Positions 32,045 to 45,374 are shown, counted from the stretch's first letter. The stretch is 64,000 nucleotides of DNA from Candidatus Blochmanniella pennsylvanica str. BPEN (GCF_000011745.1 NC_007292.1:496001-560000); one strand, 5' to 3'. Numbers and translations are program-made. The notes: generated by a model from the letters alone, not told the origin.

Positions 32045-33514
32045 ATGATTGCGATTCATGCCATATTTAATTGTATTTTCTTATGCAGTTATTGGTTATT
32101 AATCGTACTAGTTACATTTCGAGTTTTAATAAAACGCCGAGCAGTACCATCGTCTATGGCATGGTTATTAGTAATTTATGTTTTGCCTTTAATAGGTATC
32201 ATTACATATCTATTATTTGGAGAATCTAACCTTGGTAAACAACGATCTAATAGAAGTAAGATAGCATGGTCATCTACTATGCGTCGTATACGAATACTAA
32301 AAACCTACAAACATATATTTTCCACTGAACACAGCGTAATCGCTTCTTCATTGTTTAAGCTTTGCGAACATCGTCAAGGAATAGGCGCTCTAAAAGGTAA
32401 TCAAATACAGTTATTAAAAAAAACTGACGATACCATTATATCTTTAATTAAAGATATTGAATTGGCTCAACACAGCATTGATATGGTATTTTATATTTGG
32501 GAGTCTGGGGGACTAGTAGATCATGTTATAAAAAAATTAATTATAGCAGCTAAACGAGGCATCCGATGTCGCATAATATTAGATTCAGCCGGATGCGCCA
32601 ATTTTTTCAGTAGTTCATGTCCTAATATAATGCGTCAAGCTGGGGTGAATATTGTAGAAGCACTACATGTCAATTTGTTACGCGTCTTCTTACGTCGTAT
32701 GGATTTGCGACAACACAGAAAAATGATATTAATTGATGACCATATTGCTTATACTGGCAGTATGAATATGGTAGATCCACAATTGTTTAAAAAAAACATA
32801 GGAATTGGGCAATGGGTCGACATTATGGTGCGTATAGACGGGCCTGCAGCTTCAGCAATGAGCATAATATTTTCTTCTGATTGGGAAATTGAAACAGGAC
32901 AACACGTATTGTTCCCATTGTTATTCAACACTCACATAGTAGCAGCTCATAAACTAATATCAACAGGACATACTATTCAAATTATTCCCTCTGGACCAGG
33001 ATGCCCGGAGGGAATAATTCATCAAGCATTACTAATATCATTATATGAAGCACGTAAAAAGCTTATTATTACTACTCCATATTTGGTGCCTAGTGATGAT
33101 TTATTACATGCCATTTGTACAGCAGCACAACGGGGAGTAGAAGTACATATTATTATTCCTCAAAACAACGACTCTGTATTAGTAAACTGGGCTAGTAGAG
33201 CATTTTTTAGCGAATTATTAAAAGCCGGAGTTTTAATACATCAATTCCAAAATGGATTACTACACGTAAAAAGTGTATTAATCGATCAACAATTAAGTCT
33301 AATAGGAACCGTAAACCTGGACATACGCAGTTTATGGCTAAACTTTGAAATCACATTAGTCATTGATAGTAAAGATTTTAGTAACGAGCTAGAAAAAACA
33401 CAGGAGAATTATATTGCACACTCTAAAACAATTGATCCCCAAAAATGGGCTAACCGTCCTTATTGGGAACGCATTGTTGAACGTTTATTTTATTTCTTAA
33501 GTCCTCTGTTATAA
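32045..33514 (+). CDS. clsA: cardiolipin synthase A
   Basis: Condenses two phosphatidylglycerols to cardiolipin in the inner membrane. Two N-terminal membrane helices (about residues 5-23 and 38-58 from this start) are followed by two phospholipase D domains, with HKD motifs HRKMILIDD and HVKSVLIDQ. The frame is open from a TTG at 32000, but the ATG at 32045 gives 489 residues against 486 in E. coli and fits the N-terminus. It ends in LFYFLSPLL as in E. coli. It is the downstream partner of pgsA in phospholipid synthesis. Confidence 0.95.
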   Translation: MIAIHAIFNCIFLCSYWLLIVLVTFRVLIKRRAVPSSMAWLLVIYVLPLIGIITYLLFGESNLGKQRSNRSKIAWSSTMRRIRILKTYKHIFSTEHSVIASSLFKLCEHRQGIGALKGNQIQLLKKTDDTIISLIKDIELAQHSIDMVFYIWESGGLVDHVIKKLIIAAKRGIRCRIILDSAGCANFFSSSCPNIMRQAGVNIVEALHVNLLRVFLRRMDLRQHRKMILIDDHIAYTGSMNMVDPQLFKKNIGIGQWVDIMVRIDGPAASAMSIIFSSDWEIETGQHVLFPLLFNTHIVAAHKLISTGHTIQIIPSGPGCPEGIIHQALLISLYEARKKLIITTPYLVPSDDLLHAICTAAQRGVEVHIIIPQNNDSVLVNWASRAFFSELLKAGVLIHQFQNGLLHVKSVLIDQQLSLIGTVNLDIRSLWLNFEITLVIDSKDFSNELEKTQENYIAHSKTIDPQKWANRPYWERIVERLFYFLSPLL

Positions 33515-33959
33515 GGATTTTTTAACTTTTAATTTCAACAACATAATTCAAAATAAATATAACAAATCCCATACCACATCCATTAAATAGGGTGTTATTA
33601 ATTTGAATTAAAATATTCATAAAATCCCTTTATCACAATTAAACATATACTCACTTATCAATTTAATTTGCATACAAGTAAAATTCTATATACGTTTAAA
33701 ACAATAAATATATTCTGTATTTAATTAACCTAACACCTGGCGCCAAGTACATGATGAAATTACATAGTATTTCATCATCATTACATATAACTGTATATTG
33801 TGATATATAAAATATGAATCAATCCATATTGATTAATAAAAATGAATCCAAAATACAAGTAATATCCATATCAGTTTATAACTTGAATATAAAATTTATT
33901 GTGCATAAAAATATATCTTATTTAAAAGAAAGTAACATATGCATAACTTCAATAAACTA
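33515..33959. other. cls-tdk convergent spacer
   Basis: About 445 bases between convergent genes. A small GC island (CACCTGGCGCC) at about 33735 is followed by the hairpin at 33751-33778. A plus-strand open frame here runs antisense into the tdk 3' end and looks spurious. Confidence 0.5.
33751..33778. terminator. hairpin between cls and tdk
   Basis: ATGATGAAAT, loop TACATAGT, ATTTCATCAT: perfect 10-bp arms. It is a plausible terminator for cls, tdk or both. Confidence 0.45.
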
Positions 33960-34577
33960 TTATCTATTTTTATATACACGTTTTGTTAAAGATAATGGTG
34001 ACTCTAATTGTTCTACAAAATGTTTGCGGCACACTGAAACATAACGATTATTACCACCAACCAATATTTGATTTCCATCTCGAATTATTAAACCTTGATC
34101 ATCAATTCTAAGAACTCTATTAGCCTTTCGTCCACAATAACAAATAGTTTTTAATTCGATTAATTTATCTGCCCATGCTAATAACCATAGACTACCTGAA
34201 AATAAATCAGCTCTAAAATCAGTACGTAATCCATAACATAATACTGGAATATTTAACACATCGACTATTTTGCTTAAATCAATCACTTGATTACGGTTGA
34301 GAAAATGACACTCATCCACTAACACACAATGTATTATATCCTTTTGATGTATAGTTACTACTTGATCAAAAAAATTAGTTTTAATGTTAAATACTCTAGC
34401 AGAAGCATATAATCCAATACGAGATTTAATTTGTTTATATCTATTATCTCTAGAATTCATGTCAGCAGTATATAACACAGTGCGCATTCCTCTTTCTTGA
34501 TAATTATAAGAAGACTGTAATAATGCGGTAGTTTTTCCAGCATTCATTGCGGAATAATAAAAATATAATTGTGCCAT
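33960..34577 (-). CDS. tdk: thymidine kinase
   Basis: Salvage enzyme that phosphorylates thymidine with ATP. Walker [14 protein letters not shown], the catalytic Glu in VLVDECHFL, the [15 protein letters not shown] stretch, zinc-type Cys pairs (ICYCGRK and VCRKH) and GGNNRYVSV are all present. It has 205 residues, as in E. coli. It is divergent from hns, the E. coli arrangement. Confidence 0.96.
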   Translation of the reverse strand: MAQLYFYYSAMNAGKTTALLQSSYNYQERGMRTVLYTADMNSRDNRYKQIKSRIGLYASARVFNIKTNFFDQVVTIHQKDIIHCVLVDECHFLNRNQVIDLSKIVDVLNIPVLCYGLRTDFRADLFSGSLWLLAWADKLIELKTICYCGRKANRVLRIDDQGLIIRDGNQILVGGNNRYVSVCRKHFVEQLESPLSLTKRVYKNR

Positions 34578-35204
34578 ACAATTAACACCCTATTCGACTC
34601 ACAGTATTTTACTATTAGCAACATAAATATAATTTAAATTATAGATAATATTAGGTTTAAAAATTATTTAATCCATAAACTTATAAAAAACATTTATTTT
34701 TATATACTAAATTAATGTGCGATGAAATAATTTTTTTATTTTATCCAAGATAAACACTTTTACAATACCATATATGTTTTTAACACTACTTTGTATTTTA
34801 TATTCAAAATAACGATTCAGGTAAATAAAACAATCTGTACTTAACATACAATCCATATATTTACAAAATAATTTAAATTAATAAAAAGATATTATTTATA
34901 TTTAAAAATTTTATAAGTAAATAAATAATTTTAATTTGAATGGATAATACTTAAACATTAAATAATATTAAATATTATTATAAATAATACATAAATCATT
35001 TAATTAAAATTAATTAAATATTTTTAATAAAAAAACATAAATCATACTCACTGATACTTATAACACTATATATATTTAATTACCAATTAACACAAAATAT
35101 AATAAGATTATTTATAAATTAAACACCCTAGGTCTTGCAGAAAATAAATTAGCGCTCTATCCTTATACTAGACTTATTATTTATCACATTTTGAGATTAA
35201 TTTA
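34578..35204. other. tdk-hns divergent spacer
   Basis: About 630 bases of very AT-rich DNA upstream of hns. H-NS represses its own promoter in E. coli by binding curved AT-rich DNA. That may hold here, but the sequence alone does not show it. Confidence 0.45.
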
Positions 35205-35615
35205 ATGAACGACACACTAAAAATTCTTAATAATATACGCACTTTACGAGCGCAAGCTAGAGCATGCACCCTTGATACCTTAGAAGAAATGTTAGAAAAA
35301 TTAGAAGTAGTTGTTAATGAACGCCGAGAAGAAAATAATCAAGCTCAAGCTGAAATAGAAAAACATTCTCGAAAATTACAACAATATCGTGATATGCTCA
35401 TAGCTGATGGGATAGATCCTAATGAACTATTACAAAATATAACTTCTAATACTAAGCCTATTCATAAAAATAAACGTGCAGCTCGCCCAGCAAAGTATCA
35501 ATACATTAACAAATATGGTGAGATTAAAACTTGGACCGGACAAGGACGTACTCCCTCAATTATCAAAAAAGCTATCGATGAAAAAAAGAAAAAATTAGAA
35601 GATTTTTTACTATAA
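35205..35615 (+). CDS. hns: nucleoid-associated protein H-NS
   Basis: DNA-bridging protein that silences AT-rich genes. The N-terminal oligomerisation domain (residues about 1-65, [37 protein letters not shown]-like) is nearly identical to E. coli. The basic linker [13 protein letters not shown] leads to the DNA-binding domain with the AT-hook-like TWTGQGRTP (about 110-118). It has 136 residues against 137. Close similarity in the N-terminus and hook motif supports H-NS over StpA. It follows tdk as in E. coli. Confidence 0.95.
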   Translation: MNDTLKILNNIRTLRAQARACTLDTLEEMLEKLEVVVNERREENNQAQAEIEKHSRKLQQYRDMLIADGIDPNELLQNITSNTKPIHKNKRAARPAKYQYINKYGEIKTWTGQGRTPSIIKKAIDEKKKKLEDFLL

Positions 35616-37573
35616 TTAATGATAAATAATACTTATTTATTTCATCTCAAACAAAGAAATTCTTGGTAATATTTTCAAGCTCTTTGTCTGGAATCATCAT
35701 ATGCAGAATTTAATATGTACTATACTGTTCACAACCATTCAAATTTAATATTATTTAATTCATAATATCGCATATAACAATCACAATGACTTTTTATAAA
35801 ATACAAATATATTTAACTAAATTAATAAATCTATTGTATATTTACTGTTTTTATCGAAACGCTAATTGCCCAATTCCTACCCTGTTTAGAGGAAATAAAC
35901 AAATTTTCATTAATTTTAATAACATCTATCGCTAATATAAATTTGTTATTACCCAAACAAATTGTCACTATATTACATTATAGTAATATTTTTTATACAT
36001 ATAAATAAATTCTATTTAATCCCATCTCAAAATAGCTCTGTGTATTTTACACATATGCCTACAACATTAATTATAACCAATAATCTATACTTACTAGTAT
36101 AGTATATTCCTTAAAAATATAAATCTTAAAAAATAAAAATAACTATATTGACATCAACTGTAGAATTGAAAAATTTTTCATTAACATAAATATCACAATT
36201 ATTAAATATAGTCACTTGTATAGATGTCCATTATTATTTCCTTCATAACCCTGATCTAAAATATTAGATGAAAATATCATATACAATTTACTAAAAATTG
36301 ATTCTTAATTAAAAACGCAATACCTATAAATATATACCAAATAAATACATATACTTACGATCTATACTGTTTTTTTAGAATTATTAAAATAGTTAAAAAT
36401 AAAAACCCCAACATAACATCATAATATAATTTAATTTAATACAATAATATTATTTTTGTACTAATAAATATATTTTATATGCTTAATAAAAATTAATGAT
36501 ATAATAAATATTAGAAATATCCTAGCATCATGTATATTAGGATGATCACTATACTTGTTAATATATTTTAATAAAAATTCAAATGCAAAAATCATTGTAC
36601 TCACTAACATTCAATGATATCATTCAACATATTTTCTAAAACTTTTGTGATTATAAATTTTAACAATATGTCCTATTGACATATAAAAAAGATACAATGC
36701 ACTTGGCGATGGCACTAAAAGACTCGACATAAAACATATTAAAAATTATTTAATAATCATAGGATTGCTTTGCAATTATGCAGCACATCAATTTTCAATT
36801 GTTTCAACATAATTTCACATTACTGAAAAATAAATTTATACAAAAATCATTAGTATCAAATAATATTTAAAATATATCTATATTATTAGATACAACAACC
36901 CTCCTAATAATAAGATCAAAATAGGCTTTTGGAACAAGCTATAAATCTATTTTTTATACACATTATTTCAAATACGCATTTAAATTACTTTTTAATTATT
37001 CTGCAGCAACTTTATAAAGAAGTTGATAAAAACCAATGTTAAATCAACATGATTTTAATTGAAATGACCAACCATTATATACAAACATTCTATTAAATAA
37101 AATTAAAACAAAACTACAGATTACTAAAGCTCATTTTATGAGCTATTACAATAATAGCTGTAATTTTCAATTATTAGTTAAATTAATTAATCGTTCAATA
37201 ATAAATATATAATAAAATTAGAACCATAATAATTAATTATAATATATTTAATAATCTTCTTATACTCACAAACATACCCATACCTAAATAATTTATTAAA
37301 AACACAACAAATGTTTTGAACTTATTAATTCATTGTATTATATAGAAACATGCATATATAATAGCCTGCAGTTTTGTAGCTCTACTACTATATTTAAAGA
37401 ATTTAATATACTAAACCGATTAATAATTAAATAATTGTAACAAATGGTATTTATTTTCATATACTATGATACACATAAAAAGTATAATTATTAATTGTTG
37501 TTAATTATTTTTATTTTACTAAATCAGTAACGCCTATATTTTATAATCGAAAATAAATACGGATCGCCATCAT
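35616..37573. other. 2-kb gene desert between hns and xthA
   Basis: No credible reading frame or RNA gene on either strand. A slightly richer patch around 36690-36730 (CACTTGGCGATGGCAC) could be a last trace of a gene but cannot be assigned. Confidence 0.55.
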
Positions 37574-38380
37574 ATGAAATTTGTTTCTTTTAACATCAAT
37601 GGATTACGTGCTCGTATGCATCAATTAAACGCAATTATCTTTCAATTGAAACCTGATGTCATTGGGTTACAAGAAACTAGAGTACATGATGATTTTTTCC
37701 CTGTAAAAGAAATACTGCAACATGGTTATCACGTATATTATTACGGTCAAAAAAAATATCATGGGGTTGCATTGTTTCTACGTCAAACTCCTTTAACCGT
37801 TACTCGCGGACTAACTGATGATGACAATTTATCTCAAAAACGAATAATTATGGCTGATATTATGACACCAATAGGAACATTAACTATTATTAACGGTTAT
37901 TTTCCCCAAGGAGAAAATAAAAATCATCCAGAAAAATTTATGTACAAAAAAAATTTTTATAAAAGTTTCCAAAACTACGTAGAACATACCTATCATAGTC
38001 ATTCATTGTTACTAATTATGGGCGACATGAACATTAGTCCTACAGATTTTGATATTGGTATTGGTGAAAAAAATAAAAAACGTTGGATCGCATCAGGTCG
38101 ATGTTCTTTCTTACCAGAGGAAAGAACATGGATCAATCGTTTGATGAGCTGGGGTTTGGTAGATATATACCGCAATATGCACCCTCAAAATGATGAACGT
38201 TATTCCTGGTTCAGTTATAGATCCCACGGCTTTTACAAAAATAATGGTTTACGTATTGATTTGATATTGGCAACACGTCCTCTAGCCAATCGTTGCAAAA
38301 ATAGTGATATAAGCTATGATATTCGTAGAATGCAACGACCGTCCGATCATGCTCCGGTATGGGTAGATTTTGATATTTAA
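37574..38380 (+). CDS. xthA: exodeoxyribonuclease III
   Basis: Major AP endonuclease and 3'-repair exonuclease of base-excision repair. All catalytic residues fall on E. coli positions: Glu34 (GLQETR), Tyr109, Asp151 and Asn153 ([10 protein letters not shown]), Asp229 (LRIDL) and His259 (SDHAPVW). It has 268 residues, the same as E. coli. Retention of one AP endonuclease is in line with the small repair sets of endosymbionts. Confidence 0.97.
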   Translation: MKFVSFNINGLRARMHQLNAIIFQLKPDVIGLQETRVHDDFFPVKEILQHGYHVYYYGQKKYHGVALFLRQTPLTVTRGLTDDDNLSQKRIIMADIMTPIGTLTIINGYFPQGENKNHPEKFMYKKNFYKSFQNYVEHTYHSHSLLLIMGDMNISPTDFDIGIGEKNKKRWIASGRCSFLPEERTWINRLMSWGLVDIYRNMHPQNDERYSWFSYRSHGFYKNNGLRIDLILATRPLANRCKNSDISYDIRRMQRPSDHAPVWVDFDI

Positions 38381-38584
38381 TATATACTTACATCACACGG
38401 AAATCATTTTATATAAACCTTAACTACTAATATGACATGATATCACTGAAAATTTTTAATTTTTATATATGTAAAAATTAATAAAATCATAAAAATTTCA
38501 TAATTTTCATTTAATTTATACGTATTTTGTGATACCTAATTTGATTTAAATGTGAAAATATAAAGTTAATGTGGATATTGTATA

Positions 38585-40462
38585 ATGTTTTTAATGATAA
38601 AGTCGTTCATCCAGAATATATGGAAGATCATTTATAAAATACTTAGATATAGCATACGTACACTGCATCTTATACGAACAGTAATAATAAATATATTTTT
38701 CATCATTTTCATTGTAATTAGTGTGGGAGTATATTTAAATTTACGTGATTCTTCTGCCTCGTTATCAAAGTGCTCTGCATTAATTCTAGATCTTTCTGGC
38801 ATTATTGTAGATAAACCAGTGACATACAGTAAATTTCAAAAATTCAGTCAACATTTATTAAATACAAATAAACCAAATGCTAAAGAAAACTCACTATTTG
38901 ATATTATTAATATATTACGTCAAGCCAAAAATGATCCACATATAACTGGATTGATATTATCATTAAAAAACTTTTGTGGAAGCAATCAAACATCATTAGA
39001 ATATATTGGTAAAGCATTACGTGAATTCAAAGAATCTGGTAAACCAATTTATGCTATTTCTGATTATTACAATCAATCACAGTATTTGCTCGCTAGTTAT
39101 GCCAATAAAATCTATCTCACACCACATGGATTTGTAGATTTACGAGGAATTTCTACCAGCAAATTATATTATAAATCTCTATTAAATAATTTAAAAATTA
39201 ATACTCATATTTTTAGAGTAGGTAGATATAAATCTGCTGTTGAACCATTTATTCAAGATCAAATGTCTGATCATGTGCGACATGAAGAAACAAAATTGGT
39301 AAATCGTTTATGGGATCAATATTTACAAATAATATCTATTAATCGTAACACAACAACACGATCAATTTTTCCGGGAATCAACAATATATTAAATGAATTG
39401 CATCGAATGCAAGGCGATACTGCAGCTTATGCGCTGAAAAATAAATGGATCGATGAAATCGCATCCCATTTTGTTATAGAAAATACGATGAAAGAAATAT
39501 TTGGATCTAATAAACAAGGCACTTCGTTTAATGCAATTAGCATGTATGATTATAATCTTATAGCTCCTGCAAAAAAAGATAACCAAATAGCAATAATATG
39601 TATTAATGGCCCTATCGTGGATGGACCTGATATACCAGGTTCAATTGGTGGTGATACTATAGCGCATAAAATCCGCAGCGCTCGATTTGATCCTAAAATA
39701 AAAGCAATAGTACTTCGTGTCAATAGTCCCGGTGGAAGCGTAAATGCTTCTGAATTAATTAGATTAGAATTAATAGCTGTCAGAGATTCTGGTAAACCAG
39801 TAGTGGTTTCTATGGGTGGCATAGCAGCATCTGGCGGATATTGGATATCAACGCCAGCCAATGTTATTATTGCAAGTAACAGTACTATTACGGGTTCTAT
39901 CGGTATATTTGGTATTATTAATACATTTGAAAAATCTCTTGACACCATCGGTATTCATAGTGACGGAGTAAATACATCCCCTATATCAAATATTTCAATA
40001 ACTACCCCGTTACCTACTGAATATATAAATATGATGCAACTTTATGTAAATACCAGCTATCATTATTTTATTAACACTGTGGCTGAATCTCGCTGTAAAA
40101 CTACAGAAGATATCCATAAAATTGCTCAAGGCCATGTATGGCTTGGCTATGATGCAATAAAAAATGGATTAATTGACAATATAGGAGATTTAGATGACGC
40201 AATAAATAAAGCTATTGAACTAGCTCACTTAAAAGAATATCAACTGAATTGGTACGAAAATAAAATAAATTGGATAGATGTTTTAATACAACAAGCTAAT
40301 AAAGTTATTCATACTATAATTATAAATTTATTAAATCATTACGTTTCATTAATTAATTTTGATAACAATATAAAAATAAATAACTCTAATATCCTCCAAT
40401 TTTCGTGGAATGATCCAAAAAATTGCTATGCTCTTGATTTAAATTATTCAGAACAATTATAA
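38585..40462 (+). CDS. sppA: signal peptide peptidase SppA (protease IV)
   Basis: Membrane-bound Ser/Lys protease that degrades cleaved signal peptides. One N-terminal transmembrane segment (about residues 28-52) precedes two tandem S49 domains. The catalytic Lys216 (GRYKSAVEPF, Lys209 in E. coli) is in the first and nucleophile Ser415 (GGIAASGGYWIS, Ser409) in the second; LRVNSPGGSV is also conserved. It has 625 residues against 618. The C-terminal 60 residues are Asn/Ile-rich and less conserved. Confidence 0.96.
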   Translation: MFLMIKSFIQNIWKIIYKILRYSIRTLHLIRTVIINIFFIIFIVISVGVYLNLRDSSASLSKCSALILDLSGIIVDKPVTYSKFQKFSQHLLNTNKPNAKENSLFDIINILRQAKNDPHITGLILSLKNFCGSNQTSLEYIGKALREFKESGKPIYAISDYYNQSQYLLASYANKIYLTPHGFVDLRGISTSKLYYKSLLNNLKINTHIFRVGRYKSAVEPFIQDQMSDHVRHEETKLVNRLWDQYLQIISINRNTTTRSIFPGINNILNELHRMQGDTAAYALKNKWIDEIASHFVIENTMKEIFGSNKQGTSFNAISMYDYNLIAPAKKDNQIAIICINGPIVDGPDIPGSIGGDTIAHKIRSARFDPKIKAIVLRVNSPGGSVNASELIRLELIAVRDSGKPVVVSMGGIAASGGYWISTPANVIIASNSTITGSIGIFGIINTFEKSLDTIGIHSDGVNTSPISNISITTPLPTEYINMMQLYVNTSYHYFINTVAESRCKTTEDIHKIAQGHVWLGYDAIKNGLIDNIGDLDDAINKAIELAHLKEYQLNWYENKINWIDVLIQQANKVIHTIIINLLNHYVSLINFDNNIKINNSNILQFSWNDPKNCYALDLNYSEQL

Positions 40463-41838
<1,376 letters not shown>

Positions 41839-42356
41839 ATAATATCATCCAATAAATACTTCAACCTATTACATAGGTAATCTCATTAATGATTAGAATC
41901 AAATAAAAACAGTTTAATGACTTTCAAATAAGAGATGTTATCTCTGCAACATCCTCAAATAACATCTCTTATCAATTGGATATTTGAAATATAAATAAGG
42001 ATCAATAAAATAGGAGAACTATAAAAATAGTATTAATTCATATTATGAATATGAAATACAATATTATCATTTACAACGTATATGAATCTAAACTATCCAA
42101 TTGACCTGCATTGGAAAAATTATAAATATTAATATTTCAATGCTATTGACCACAAATAAATATAAATTAAATTGTTATACTTGTTTCATTGTTTCTAATT
42201 TGATAATCTTAGTAAGATTTAAACGTATACGTAATTGCACAGATATCATATATAACAATTTAATATACAACAGATTTGTTGATATCAAATTTTTTATTTT
42301 TTCAAAAAATATTAAAATACATCAATTTGAATTGTTTTAATTTTAGGTAATTATTT
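41839..42356. other. gapA-dsbB spacer
   Basis: About 520 bases holding the hairpin at 41928-41972. A plus-strand open frame at 42101-42340 begins with TTG, has no Shine-Dalgarno and looks like chance AT-rich sequence. Confidence 0.5.
41928..41972 (+). terminator. hairpin downstream of gapA with an alternative fold
   Basis: ATAAGAGATGTTAT and its perfect complement enclose 17 bases. Inside, GATGTT (41934-41939) can instead pair with AACATC (41948-41953), giving two mutually exclusive stems. It lies about 90 bases after the gapA stop. It is probably a transcript end or stabiliser. Confidence 0.55.
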
Positions 42357-42881
42357 ATGTTGAATTTTTTAAATATTTGCTCTAAAACTAGAAAAAGCTG
42401 GGTTTTGTTAATATTTACTGTTGTTATTTTAGAATTAATAGCCTTATATTTACAACACATTGTTTTAATAAAACCTTGCGTATTATGTGTTTACCAAAGA
42501 TGCGCTTTGTGTGGTATAGGGATTGCTGGATTGATTGGAACAATTGCTCCATTTACTCCTTTAAGATTTTTTTCTATTCCGATTTGGATATACAGCGCTT
42601 GGAAAGGATTGTTGCTAGCTAAAGAATATACTGATATTCAATTACATCCATCCCCATTTTTCATGTGTGATTTGTTTGTCCAATTTCCTCATTGGTTACC
42701 TTTAAATAAGTGGTGGCCTAGTATGTTTGATGCTGATGGTGATTGCGCTGAATACAAATGGTACTTTTTATCATTAGAAATATCTCAATGGATGCTTATA
42801 ATTTTTGCTAACTACTTAATAATAGCGATACTCGTATCGCTATCACAAATTATTGATCTCAAAAAATGGAATAATAAATAG
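42357..42881 (+). CDS. dsbB: disulfide bond formation protein DsbB
   Basis: Inner-membrane quinone reductase that re-oxidises periplasmic DsbA. It has four membrane helices. All four essential cysteines are at E. coli positions: Cys41 and Cys44 (KPCVLCVYQR), Cys104 and Cys130, and Arg48 is kept. It has 174 residues against 176. Its presence implies that a DsbA and oxidative folding of envelope proteins are retained. The ATG is preceded by TAGGTAATT. Confidence 0.96.
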   Translation: MLNFLNICSKTRKSWVLLIFTVVILELIALYLQHIVLIKPCVLCVYQRCALCGIGIAGLIGTIAPFTPLRFFSIPIWIYSAWKGLLLAKEYTDIQLHPSPFFMCDLFVQFPHWLPLNKWWPSMFDADGDCAEYKWYFLSLEISQWMLIIFANYLIIAILVSLSQIIDLKKWNNK

Positions 42882-43584
42882 AATATAAATAAAATTAATA
42901 CCAATTTTTTATATTTAAGCACATATATATACTTATTTATACATAAAACACAAACATTATATATTATCATCGATATTTATTGCAGTTACCTACTACCCTA
43001 ATTGCGTGCGTACTGAAAAATCAACATGAAATATACTGAGTAATCCTATCATATATTTGTTCAAAAAAATATTGTTGAACAAAACCAACTCAAATGTATA
43101 TTGCACTACATAATACATACCTTCTGAAATAATATTATTATTAGTATTTCTTATTGTTTTAAAACTTTTATAAAGTATATATACTTTATTAATATCTAAA
43201 ATTTTAAAAAGTAAAAATTATATTACCAATATACTATTATAATATAGTAACCTTAATCTCACGTTAAAAAAATATAACTGTCCTGATAATTTATAAAAAA
43301 TAAACAATCATTAACATCGTACAATTTTAAATATGTCGTATTTACTACATCGATGAAATACATTATACTACAGCAGTTATTGAACTATGTATGGTCATTA
43401 ATTAATTTTTATTGACAAGTCATCGTTTCACATATTCTACTATAGGCATAATAGTATTTTATACTTTAAAATAAAAATTAATATATATAAATCATAAAAC
43501 GAATAATAAATAAACATACGTTCGTACAAATAATCGTGTTGCATATAAGTATATGCATATATATCTAAATTGTGAAAGATCAAT
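42882..43584. other. dsbB-minC spacer
   Basis: About 700 bases without a gene or RNA I can recognise. The min operon promoter should lie near its right end. Confidence 0.5.
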
Positions 43585-44265
43585 GTGTCTATAAGCATAA
43601 AAGGGAGTAATTTTACATTATTGGTAATGCATGTCTATAGTACATGCATAGGGGTGATTCGTCGATCATTAGAAGAAAAAATAAAAAAAGCTCCCTTTTT
43701 TTTATTAAAAAACACTCCAGTTGTTATAGACGTTGGTAATCTTAATTATTGCAATAATTGGGATGCTCTATGTCGAACAATATCCGATGCTGGATTATTT
43801 ATAGTTGGAGTATGTTGTTGTCATGATAACAAATTAAAAGAAACAATTATTCGTAGTGGAATACCTATTCTTACTCAAGGAACCTCTGTCAAATATAAAT
43901 ATTTTGCAGAATGCTTACAAAAAAACATCCCAATAATCTCTAAAACACAATTAATCAATACACCAATACGTTCTGGACAAAAAATATACGCTCGCAACAG
44001 AGATTTAATTATTATTGCAAATGTTAGCGCTGGAGCTGAAATTATTGCCGACGGAAATATCCATATTTATGGTACGATGAGAGGAAGGGTATTAGCCGGC
44101 GCCTCTGGTAGTAAAGAATCCCAAATTTTTTGTACTCATTTATCTCCTGAACTAGTATCTATTGGAGGACGTTATTGGCTAAGCGATCAAATTCCAAAAG
44201 AATTTTCAGGTAAACCAGTAAGACTTAGTTTAAAAGACGATATGCTTATCATTCAAAATTTATAA
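43585..44265 (+). CDS. minC: septum site-determining protein MinC
   Basis: Inhibitor of FtsZ polymerisation that acts with MinD at the poles. The N-terminal FtsZ-antagonist domain (about residues 1-100) is more diverged. The C-terminal beta-helix domain (about 120-226) is well conserved: TPIRSGQKIYA, VSAGAEIIADGNIHIYGTMRGRVLAGASG, ISIGGRYWLSDQIP-like. Translation appears to start at a GTG (43585); the nearby ATG is out of frame. It has 226 residues against 231, with a shorter interdomain linker. First gene of minC-minD-minE. Confidence 0.94.
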   Translation: MSISIKGSNFTLLVMHVYSTCIGVIRRSLEEKIKKAPFFLLKNTPVVIDVGNLNYCNNWDALCRTISDAGLFIVGVCCCHDNKLKETIIRSGIPILTQGTSVKYKYFAECLQKNIPIISKTQLINTPIRSGQKIYARNRDLIIIANVSAGAEIIADGNIHIYGTMRGRVLAGASGSKESQIFCTHLSPELVSIGGRYWLSDQIPKEFSGKPVRLSLKDDMLIIQNL

Positions 44266-44290
44266 TGTATCCTGCAATAAGGATTTGTTT

Positions 44291-45103
44291 ATGACACGAA
44301 TAATAGTTATTACTTCAGGAAAAGGAGGAGTAGGTAAAACAACATCAAGCGCAGCTCTCGCTACTGGACTGGCGCGTAAAGGTAAAAAAACCGCTGTCAT
44401 TGATTTCGATATCGGATTGCGTAATCTTGATTTAGTTATGGGATGCGAACGTAGAGTAGTATATGATTTTATTAATGTCATCCAAGGTGAAGCCACTTTA
44501 CATCAAGCATTAATTAAAGATAAACACACTGATTATTTATATATTCTACCTGCTTCACAAACACGTGATAAAAATTCTCTAACTCGGGTTGGAGTAGAAG
44601 AAATATTAAATAATCTTAATAAAATGAACTTTGAATTTATAATATGTGATTCTCCTGCAGGTATTGATAGCGGAGCTTTAACAGCTCTATATTTTGCAGA
44701 CGAAGCCATTGTTACTACCAATCCAGAAATTTCATCAGTACATGACTCAGATCGCATACTGGGTATTTTAGCATCTAAGTCTAAACGTTCCGAAAATGGT
44801 ATAGACACAATCAAAGAACACCTATTACTAACTCGATATAATCCTAGCCGCGTTCGACGAGGAGATATGCTTAGTTTAGAAGATGTAATAGAGATATTAA
44901 GAATTCCTGTACTAGGTGTTATACCAGAAGATAAATCAGTATTAAAAGCATCTAATCAAGGTGAACCAATCATTTTGGATTCAAAATCTCATGCAGGACA
45001 AGCCTATTCAGATACAGTAGATCGTTTGTTAGGTAATCCATGTCCTTTACGCTTTATTGAAGAAAAAAAACTCAATTTTTTTAAACGATTTTTCAAGAGA
45101 TAA
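44291..45103 (+). CDS. minD: septum site-determining ATPase MinD
   Basis: Membrane-binding ATPase that recruits MinC and oscillates under MinE control. Deviant Walker A SGKGGVGKTTSSA (Lys11 and Lys16), switch region DSPAGIDSGA, and a C-terminal amphipathic membrane-targeting helix FFKRFFKR. The ATG at 44291, preceded by AAGGAT, gives 270 residues, the E. coli length; an in-frame TTG six bases earlier is less likely. It lies 25 bases after minC and 7 bases before minE. Confidence 0.97.
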   Translation: MTRIIVITSGKGGVGKTTSSAALATGLARKGKKTAVIDFDIGLRNLDLVMGCERRVVYDFINVIQGEATLHQALIKDKHTDYLYILPASQTRDKNSLTRVGVEEILNNLNKMNFEFIICDSPAGIDSGALTALYFADEAIVTTNPEISSVHDSDRILGILASKSKRSENGIDTIKEHLLLTRYNPSRVRRGDMLSLEDVIEILRIPVLGVIPEDKSVLKASNQGEPIILDSKSHAGQAYSDTVDRLLGNPCPLRFIEEKKLNFFKRFFKR

Positions 45104-45110
45104 TACTATT

Positions 45111-45374
45111 ATGGTATTAGTAAATTTCTTTTTTTTTAGAAAAAAAACACCGGCCGACATCGCTAAAAAAAGACTACAAGAAATTGTTTCTGACCATAAC
45201 ATTAGAAATAATTTTGCTCCATATTTTTTACCTCAATTAAAAAAAGATTTAGTCCAAACAATAAGTAAATATATACATAATCCACGCATACTTTCAATCC
45301 AATTAGAAAAAAAAGACAACAATACATCTATTTTAAAATGTAAGATAATTTTTTTTAATGAAGAAACACAATAA
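45111..45374 (+). CDS. minE: cell division topological specificity factor MinE
   Basis: Stimulates MinD ATPase and drives the pole-to-pole oscillation. The N-terminal anti-MinCD helix region VNFFFFRKKTPADIAKKRLQEIV and the dimerisation domain YFLPQLKKDLVQTISKYI match E. coli. The frame is open upstream into minD, but the ATG at 45111 gives 87 residues against 88 and the correct N-terminus. Confidence 0.95.
   Translation: MVLVNFFFFRKKTPADIAKKRLQEIVSDHNIRNNFAPYFLPQLKKDLVQTISKYIHNPRILSIQLEKKDNNTSILKCKIIFFNEETQ

Noticed and set aside
33814-34044. 76-codon plus-strand open frame between cls and tdk
   Set aside because: Its 3' part is the antisense of the conserved end of tdk, and its 5' part has no recognisable content.
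42101-42340. 79-codon plus-strand open frame upstream of dsbB
   Set aside because: It starts with TTG, has no Shine-Dalgarno, is rich in Ile/Asn/Lys as random AT-rich sequence would be, and resembles nothing I know.
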